Shown one piece after another: positions 5,990 through 10,219 of a DNA stretch of 10,219 nucleotides. The stretch is from contig QNAJ01000036.1 of NCBI GenBank assembly GCA_003641465.1, positions 1 through 10,219 of the forward strand, read 5' to 3'. The DNA comes from Verrucomicrobiota bacterium. GTDB lineage: Bacteria; Verrucomicrobiota; Kiritimatiellia; B70-G9. The notes beneath the pieces are model-generated. The model saw nothing but the letters and a program-made list of their open reading frames with translations, was not told the origin of the DNA and did no database searches. The position numbers and the translations under genes are program-made. Numbering within the stretch: the stretch's first letter is position 1; each line of letters opens with the position of its first letter.

Positions 5990-6850
5990 TCACGCCCGTC
6001 CCGCACCCCTCAGAAACCGGCGGCGCAGGTCTTCCTCGCGGCCACCTTCCAGTACGAATCCCTCCACCGCCACCGATTCCACGCGCCCGCTCCCGCCGAA
6101 GGCCTCGCACACCGCCCCGTACGCTCCCCCCCACCGCTGATGATCCTCCACCACCACGATCCGCCGATACGACCCGAGAACCTCCTCCAGTTCCTCGGCC
6201 GGCAAGGGCTTCAGCCGGCAGAGCGCATACAGGTCCGCCCGGTTCTTCTCAGCAAACTCCACTACCTGCGCGTGAAGGGCCCCCACGTTCAGTACGGCCG
6301 TCCCGGCCACACCCGAAGCGACTCGACGTACCGCCGTCACCCCGTTGCCCGCAACCTCACCCACCGGCACACCCTCTCGCCCGAGCCGGATATAAGCCGG
6401 GAGCGCCTCGGACAGAACTTCATCCAGAGCCACCTCTGCCGACCGCGCACAGAACGGAACATAGACCCGCATTCCGGGCATCGCCCGCATCACCGCAATA
6501 TCCTCGGTCAGATGATGGGTCGGTCCCAGCGCCCCGTACATGAACCCACCCCCTACGGCGACCAGGCATACCGGAAGGCGGTGCAGGCAGACATCGTTAC
6601 GTATCTGCTCGAGACATCGCAGAGTAACGAAGTTGCCGATGCTGTAAACAAAAACAGAATAGCCTTCGCGCGCCAATCCGGCAGCCACCGATACCATGTT
6701 CTGTTCGGCGACCCCGGCGTTCAGAAACCGCTCCGGATAAGCGGCGGCGAAATCCTCTACGACCGAGAATCCCAGATCCCCCACCACCAGGAATATCCGC
6801 TCATCCCGCTCGGCCAGTCCCTGCAGATGCCTTATCCACGCATTCCGCAT
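5990..6850 (-). CDS. transketolase, C-terminal (pyrimidine-binding) subunit
   Basis: This is one half of a split thiamine-diphosphate-dependent transketolase, which moves two-carbon ketol units between sugars. The 286-residue protein begins in the Pyr domain: F-L-V-V-G-D-L-G, then R-F-L-N-A-G-V-A-E-Q-N-M-V-S-V-A-A-G-L-A with the cofactor-activating Glu at residue 49. G-G-F-M-Y-G-A-L-G-P-T-H-H-L-T-E-D-I-A follows near 100, then P-A-Y-I-R-L-G-R. The C-terminal domain carries V-V-V-E-D-H-Q-R-W-G-G-A-Y-G. The length fits stand-alone C subunits, compared with over 600 residues in fused enzymes. It starts 11 bases after the N-subunit stop, with an A/G-rich TAG-AAGGTTAGGAT stretch as ribosome site. 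Sitting close to CDP-sugar genes, it may act in modified-sugar synthesis rather than central metabolism (inference). Homologous DXP-synthase-like enzymes are longer single chains, so that identity is unlikely. Confidence 0.92.
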   Translation of the reverse strand: MRNAWIRHLQGLAERDERIFLVVGDLGFSVVEDFAAAYPERFLNAGVAEQNMVSVAAGLAREGYSVFVYSIGNFVTLRCLEQIRNDVCLHRLPVCLVAVGGGFMYGALGPTHHLTEDIAVMRAMPGMRVYVPFCARSAEVALDEVLSEALPAYIRLGREGVPVGEVAGNGVTAVRRVASGVAGTAVLNVGALHAQVVEFAEKNRADLYALCRLKPLPAEELEEVLGSYRRIVVVEDHQRWGGAYGAVCEAFGGSGRVESVAVEGFVLEGGREEDLRRRFLRGAGRA

Positions 6851-6861
6851 ATCCTAACCTT

Positions 6862-7734
6862 CTAACCTTTCCCCCCGCCGTCACCCATAGAAGGCGGCTC
6901 GTACGGGCGGCCGTATCTCTGAGCCAGCTCCCGCAACGCCGATTCGAGGAGCTCGCGTGTCTTGGGCGCCCGATAGTGCCACTCGAGCCGGTTTTCCATG
7001 TAGTCCACCCCACACCCTTTGACGGTACGGGCAACAATGCAGGTCGGCGCCGAATCCGATACCGCCGCCTCCAGCGCCGAAAGGAGTGCCCGGTGGTCAT
7101 GTCCGTCCACCTCCAGCGCCTGCCAACCGAAGGCGCGGAGTTTCGCACAGATGTCTTCCAGGCGCAGAATATTCTCCGTATCCCCCAGAGCCTGCTGGCG
7201 GTTGCGGTCCACGATCGCAGTGAGATTCCCCAGCCGGTGATGTGCCGCAAACAGCACCGCCTCCCACGTGGACCCTTCGTCCAGCTCGCCGTCACTCAAT
7301 ACGGCGAATACCCTCCATGAAGCTCCACGCCGCAGCGCCGCCAGAGCCTGCCCGCACGCCAGCCCCAGTCCGTGACCCAACGATCCGGTGGACCACTCCA
7401 CGCCCGGCACATGGTGGCTGACATGTCCCAGCAGACGGGTGCCCGGGCTTCCGAAGTCTGCCAGCTCCTCCAGGGGGAAAAAGCCCTTCAGTGCCAGGGC
7501 GGCATACAAAGCCGTGCACGCATGGCCCTTGCTGAAAACCAGCCGGTCGCGTTCCGGCCACTCCGGCTCCTCTGGCCGCACCCGAAGCACGCGGCCGTAG
7601 AGAACGGCCAGAATGTCGGCCACCGAAAGAGCTCCCCCGATATGGGACGAATCCGCACGGTGCACCATTTCCAGGGCCAGCCGCCGGATCCGGTAGGCCA
7701 GTTCTTCCGTATCCTGTGTCAATCCGTTCCCCAT
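6862..7734 (-). CDS. transketolase, N-terminal (diphosphate-binding) subunit
   Basis: This partner of the downstream C subunit binds the diphosphate of thiamine diphosphate and Mg2+. The 290-residue protein has the PP-domain landmarks: S-S-H-I-G-G-A-L-S at 29-37, V-F-S-K-G-H-A at 66-72, and W-S-T-G-S-L-G-H-G-L at 114-123. The metal motif follows as S-D-G-E-L-D-E-G-S-T-W-E-A at 147-159, ending I-V-D-R-N with Asn178. The ATG at 7734 has GAGGG five bases before it, and the conserved region starts soon after. The stop is TAG, followed closely by the C-subunit start, so an N-C heterotetramer is expected. Upstream lies the ~600-bp repeat-filled gap, so this gene probably has its own promoter there, though none is recognisable. 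The C-terminal tail M-G-D-G-G-G-K-G is low complexity. Confidence 0.92.
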   Translation of the reverse strand: MGNGLTQDTEELAYRIRRLALEMVHRADSSHIGGALSVADILAVLYGRVLRVRPEEPEWPERDRLVFSKGHACTALYAALALKGFFPLEELADFGSPGTRLLGHVSHHVPGVEWSTGSLGHGLGLACGQALAALRRGASWRVFAVLSDGELDEGSTWEAVLFAAHHRLGNLTAIVDRNRQQALGDTENILRLEDICAKLRAFGWQALEVDGHDHRALLSALEAAVSDSAPTCIVARTVKGCGVDYMENRLEWHYRAPKTRELLESALRELAQRYGRPYEPPSMGDGGGKG

Positions 7735-7823
7735 ACCGCCCTCTCAGCGCGGTACCCGGCGGCAAAGGCCCCGCGTGCCGCGGGACAAGCCTTGGAAGAA
7801 GTCCCCGGCCCCAAAGTTCCAAG

Positions 7824-7876
7824 CCCGCCCCGATAAGTATCGGGGCGAGGCTCGCCCCGACAGACGTCGAGGCGGC
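7824..7876. repeat. REP-like GC-rich palindromic element, copy 1
   Basis: After TTCCAAG (7817-7823) a GC-rich block begins CCCGCCCCGATAAGTATCGG and continues GGCGAGGCTCGCCCCG. It can fold into nested hairpins: CCCCGATA pairs with TATCGGGG, and GGGGCGAG with CTCGCCCC. It resembles copy 2 at 8062-8104 in order and sequence. The following CCTGAAA (7877-7883) is where the right half of an array unit should lie, in register with the array, so this element seems to split an old unit. Boundaries are uncertain by a few bases because flanks are decayed. Confidence 0.65.
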
Positions 7877-7899
7877 CCTGAAACCTTCCGGCCGAAAAA

Positions 7900-8237
7900 C
7901 TCCAAAGATTGAAACCCGCCGACAACAAACTTCCGAGGCCCGGAACTTCCGGACGGAAACTTCCAAGGTTTGGAACTTTCTGACCGAAAACTTCCAAGGT
8001 TTGGAACTTCCTCTTCCAAAATTTCCAAGGTTTGGAACTTTTTCGGACAAAACTTCCAAGGCCGCCCCGACGCAAGTCGGGGCGAGCCTCGCCCCTCGGG
8101 CGGGTTTGGAACTTTCTCTTCCAAAACTTCCAAGGTTTGGAACTTTCCGAGCGCGCAACTTCCAAGGTTTGGAACTTTTTCGGGAGAAATTTCCAAGGTT
8201 TGGAACTTCTCGTACAAAGAACTTCCAATCTCTGGAA
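7900..8237. repeat. array of ~31-bp-spaced short palindromes (TTCCAAGGTTTGGAA)
   Basis: Units start at 7900 (decayed), 7931 (decayed), 7961, 7992, 8023, 8054 (split by insertion), 8128, 8160, 8191 and 8223 (decayed). Six copies are exact and all face the same way. Each core has 6-bp arms around GGT, and is usually flanked by AAAC/AAAT before and CTTT/CTTC after, extending the dyad. Start-to-start spacing is 30-32 bp once the 43-bp insert at 8062-8104 is removed. Spacers of 16-17 bp vary in their middle 7-9 bases, and two pairs are nearly alike (8007-8022 with 8112-8127; 8038-8053 with 8175-8190), suggesting growth by segment duplication. The unit at 7931 has G in place of A and C in place of T at paired positions, which keeps that pair. 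Function is unknown: protein-binding array, RNA hairpin series or selfish repeat are all possible. Confidence 0.9.
8062..8104. repeat. REP-like GC-rich palindromic element, copy 2, inserted in an array unit
   Basis: A 43-bp GC-rich block separates TTCCAAGG (8054-8061) from TTTGGAA (8105-8111), which would otherwise form a perfect array unit in register. Outer ends CCGCCC and GGGCGG are complementary, and CCCCGAC pairs with GTCGGGG inside, so the block can form a strong cruciform or RNA hairpin. It shares CCGCCCCGA and GGGGCGAG-CTCGCCCC-type parts with copy 1. No target-site duplication beyond an ambiguous G is evident. No transposase is in the window, so any mobilising enzyme (for example a RAYT, as for REP elements) would be elsewhere. 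Confidence 0.8.
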
Positions 8238-8247
8238 GTCCGGTGTC

Positions 8248-8272
8248 AAAAGGGGCCTGCCGCGGCGGCCCC
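8248..8272 (-). terminator. probable intrinsic terminator of the CDP-sugar operon
   Basis: On the minus strand GGGGCC, a 9-base loop and GGCCCC are followed by TTTT, about 58 bases after the stop of the epimerase gene. The 6-bp all-GC stem is good, but the T-run is short. It would separate the right gene pair from the array and the transketolase genes. Confidence 0.55.
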
Positions 8273-8329
8273 GCCAGCGGCCCGGTTGCCGCGGCCGGCC
8301 GCATCCTCCCGCTACATCACTTCCCGGAT

Positions 8330-9400
8330 TCACTGCTCTGCCTCCAGGTAGAACTGTACCGTGCGGCGGAATCCTTCCTCCAGGCCGAAGCGGGGCTTCC
8401 ATCCCAGGGAACGCAGCCGTGTGGTGTCAGGACAGGCCCGCTCGACGCGGGTCGGAATGTAGCCGGACCGGTCCTCCGGAATGTGCTCCAGCGCCAGATG
8501 GCGTTCCGGGAAAAGCCGCACCAGCAGCTCCGCCAACTCGCGCACACTGATCTCGGCTTCGTCATTACCCAGGTTATAGGGCACCGCCGGATCGCCCCGC
8601 AACAGGACCAGCAAGGCCCCCACCACGAAATCGGCAAGGTAACAGAAGGCGCGGCGCGTGGTTCCCGCACTGCGCAGGCGGATGTTCCGGCCGGCAACGA
8701 CGTCGGCCACGAAGTCAGCGAACACGCGGCCGTCGTCCAGGGCCATGCCGGGGCCGTAGGTGTGAAAGATACGGATGATCTTGGCGGGGACCCCGTGCTG
8801 GTGATGCCACGCCACACACATGGTCTCCCCGACCCGCTTCGCCTCGGCGTAGCAGGAACGCAGTTCCGCCGGATCCACGCAGCCGCAGTAGTCTTCGGGA
8901 GTCGGAATGTACGCGGGGTCGGCCCGGCCGTAGATCTCGGCGCTGCTCATGAAAAGAAAGCCTTCACTCCCTCTCTCCTGCGCAGCCCGCAGCAGATTGA
9001 GCGTTCCGGTGATGTTGGGCAGCATGACTCCTACCGGATCCCTGCCGTAGTAGCGCGGGCTGGCCCAACTGGCGCCATGGATGACGAAGTGAGCGGGCCC
9101 TTTGTATTGCAGATGGTCGCACACATCCTGGAAAACGAAAACCAGATCCCGACGATCACGGTAGGCGGCGAAACGACGCTGTGCCTTTTCCGGGCGGCGG
9201 CACAGCCCTACCACCCGGATCCCCAGCTCGGGATTCTTTTCGTTAAGGTATAACAGCGCCTCCACGATATACGCCGGCAGGAATCCGTAGGCACCGGCCA
9301 CCAGCACAGTCCGGCCGGACAGTCGCTCCCACGGCAGCGGTGCCCGACTGATGTACTCGAGATCCTCCTCGACGATCCGCGACCGCCGCGGGCTGTTCAT
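8330..9400 (-). CDS. NAD-dependent epimerase/dehydratase (extended SDR), nucleotide-sugar
   Basis: This is a 356-residue extended short-chain dehydrogenase acting on a nucleotide-linked sugar. A ~30-residue N-terminal extension (E-D-L-E-Y-I-S-R-A-P-L-P-W-E-R-L) precedes the Rossmann motif T-V-L-V-A-G-A-Y-G-F-L-P-A-Y. The third Gly of the usual GxxGxxG is Pro (residue 42). The catalytic residues are present: Ser in F-M-S-S-A-E-I-Y-G (151-158) and Y184-x-x-x-K188 in S-C-Y-A-E-A-K-R. Sequence after that (R-I-F-H-T-Y-G-P-G-M) and near 285 (Y-N-L-G-N) is typical of UDP-glucuronate decarboxylase and NDP-sugar epimerase relatives. It overlaps the CDP-glucose dehydratase stop as ATGA and has GGAGGA upstream, so it probably works on the CDP-4-keto-6-deoxy sugar, as an epimerase or reductase. 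The exact reaction cannot be read from sequence. Confidence 0.88.
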   Translation of the reverse strand: MNSPRRSRIVEEDLEYISRAPLPWERLSGRTVLVAGAYGFLPAYIVEALLYLNEKNPELGIRVVGLCRRPEKAQRRFAAYRDRRDLVFVFQDVCDHLQYKGPAHFVIHGASWASPRYYGRDPVGVMLPNITGTLNLLRAAQERGSEGFLFMSSAEIYGRADPAYIPTPEDYCGCVDPAELRSCYAEAKRVGETMCVAWHHQHGVPAKIIRIFHTYGPGMALDDGRVFADFVADVVAGRNIRLRSAGTTRRAFCYLADFVVGALLVLLRGDPAVPYNLGNDEAEISVRELAELLVRLFPERHLALEHIPEDRSGYIPTRVERACPDTTRLRSLGWKPRFGLEEGFRRTVQFYLEAEQ

Positions 9401-10219
9401 GGTTCCGTTCCTCCCACCGTCTCATGGGCATCCAGATCGCGGAGGCACAGCTCCCGGGCTGACTCCCCGCTGTAGAAATCCCGGTACCACCGCGCAGTGC
9501 GGCGCACCGCGGCATCAAAGTCCCATCTCGGCCGCCATCCCAGGATGCGCCGCGCGCGCGAGGAGTCCAGCCGCAACCGGGCCGTCTCGGGGCCCGACCC
9601 CCGCCGGTCGGCCGGCACCCAGTTCCCCCCTCCCCAGGCGGCGGCGAACTTTTCCACCAGTTCGGCGACCGGATGCTCATCGTCGGTATCCGGACCGAAA
9701 TTCCACGCCCCGCACAGGGCGGCCTCCCCGGCCAGCAACCTTTCCGCCAGCAACAGGTATCCGCTCAAGGCGTCCAGCACATGCTGCCAGGGACGGGTAT
9801 GACGGGGATTCCGCACCGGCACCGGGGCCCCCCGGCTCAGCGCCCGGGCGGCGTCGGGCAGAATGCGGTCCGACGCCCAGTCGCCGCCGCCGATCACGTT
9901 CCCGGCGCGGACGCTCGCCGCCTTCACCCGGCCTTCGGCGGGGAAAAGTGTCCGCAGGTAGCTGAGAAAAGCGAGCTCCGCCGCCGCCTTGGAGGCGCTG
10001 TAGGGATCGTCTCCGCCGAGCGGATGGTCCTCCGCGTACGGCCCGCCGGATGGATCCGGCAGGTAGCACTTGTCGGAGCTGACATGAATCAGCACCCGCA
10101 CGGTCTCTGCGCGGCGGGCGCACTCGAAGACGTTTACCGATCCCTGCACGTTGGTGTGAAACGCGGCGGGTGGATCGGCGTAGGCCTCCTGCACGATAGG
10201 TCGGGCCGCCAGGTGAAAG
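9397..10219 (-). CDS. rfbG: CDP-glucose 4,6-dehydratase, 5' end outside the window
   Basis: This enzyme converts CDP-glucose to CDP-4-keto-6-deoxyglucose, the root of 3,6-dideoxyhexoses and some branched sugars in surface polysaccharides. About 273 residues are visible. The frame stays open to the window edge, where it reads F-H-L-A-A-R-P-I-V-Q-E-A-Y, a conserved interior stretch, so the GTG at 10194 is not the true start. The N-terminal Rossmann glycine motif is outside, probably some 80-90 residues. Visible landmarks are H-V-S-S-D-K-C-Y, the catalytic Y-S-A-S-K, and the family-specific R-A-G-N-V-I-G-G-G-D-W-A-S-D-R-I-L-P-D. R-P-W-Q-H-V-L-D-A-L-S-G-Y-L and W-N-F-G-P follow. These separate it from dTDP-glucose and GDP-mannose dehydratases. 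A glucose-1-phosphate cytidylyltransferase (rfbF) is expected just upstream. The gene symbol is given by family resemblance. Confidence 0.92.
   Translation of the reverse strand, partial: FHLAARPIVQEAYADPPAAFHTNVQGSVNVFECARRAETVRVLIHVSSDKCYLPDPSGGPYAEDHPLGGDDPYSASKAAAELAFLSYLRTLFPAEGRVKAASVRAGNVIGGGDWASDRILPDAARALSRGAPVPVRNPRHTRPWQHVLDALSGYLLLAERLLAGEAALCGAWNFGPDTDDEHPVAELVEKFAAAWGGGNWVPADRRGSGPETARLRLDSSRARRILGWRPRWDFDAAVRRTARWYRDFYSGESARELCLRDLDAHETVGGTEP

Larger units (their letters stand above)
7735..8329. other. 595-bp intergenic repeat region without a credible gene
   Basis: Between the transketolase start and the epimerase stop lie the palindrome array, two REP-like elements and a terminator, described separately. 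Several long open frames cross it on both strands. They repeat the same few peptides in rotating frame (P-N-L-G, S-K-P-W-K and F-Q-T-L-E), as expected when a 15-bp unit recurs at a period not divisible by three. At 7783-7797 a sequence ending CCTTGGAA matches the reverse-complement unit at 11 of 15 positions, perhaps another decayed copy. No clear promoter is seen for the transketolase operon. Confidence 0.75.

Noticed and set aside
5968..6865. Plus-strand frames opposite the transketolase C gene
   Set aside because: Pro/Arg-rich shadows of a GC-rich coding strand, with no recognisable domain.
7900..8237. CRISPR array
   Set aside because: Spacers are only 16-17 bp with partly conserved ends, two pairs are near-identical, and no cas genes are present.
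7719..8402. Open frames across the palindrome array as genes (minus 7719-8402, 7744-8304, 7292-8158; plus 7716-8351, 7970-9253)
   Set aside because: They overlap clear transketolase or epimerase genes and their repeats come from the same DNA unit read in rotating frames; no recognisable domain.
1..10219. tRNA, rRNA or known riboswitch genes
   Set aside because: No cloverleaf, rRNA-like stretch or recognisable aptamer pattern was seen by eye; a covariance-model scan was not possible.

Overview
This is a GC-rich bacterial chromosome segment, mostly one strand of genes (minus), with envelope and surface-sugar genes placed next to housekeeping genes. The encoded functions (undecaprenyl diphosphate synthesis, CDP-diacylglycerol synthesis, NDP-sugar enzymes, a polyprenyl-phosphate-type glycosyltransferase) fit a Gram-negative-type bacterium. 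The CdsA signature variant and the dense small palindromic repeats suggest to me a PVC-superphylum lineage (Kiritimatiellota/Verrucomicrobiota-like). That is only an inference, since no rRNA or other marker is present.

Right block (8330-10219, minus): the 3' part of a CDP-glucose 4,6-dehydratase gene running off the right edge, overlapped by four bases (ATGA) by an extended-SDR epimerase/dehydratase/reductase. A probable intrinsic terminator (8248-8272) follows. Together they look like a pathway starting from CDP-4-keto-6-deoxyglucose.

Intergenic block (7735-8329): about 595 bp with no credible gene. It holds an array of ~31-bp-spaced short palindromes (core TTCCAAGGTTTGGAA, six exact copies plus split and decayed ones). 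Two GC-rich REP-like palindromic elements appear to have inserted at the same point inside array units.

Middle block (5990-7734, minus): a two-gene split transketolase (N and C subunits), probably acting on the CDP-sugar product or supplying a C2 transfer. Next comes a lone plus-strand gene (5346-5924) for a protein with two winged-helix DNA-binding domains. It is bracketed by two identical 28-bp perfect palindromes, one in its divergent promoter region and one in the convergent 3' gap.

Left block (27-5200, minus): a compact gene row of GT2 glycosyltransferase, small one-helix membrane protein, VanZ-like/jelly-roll protein, purA, uppS and cdsA. Three junctions are ATGA overlaps. The first 18 bases probably contain the start of the next gene. 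The two most notable features are the palindrome array with nested REP-like insertions and the palindrome-flanked tandem-winged-helix regulator.
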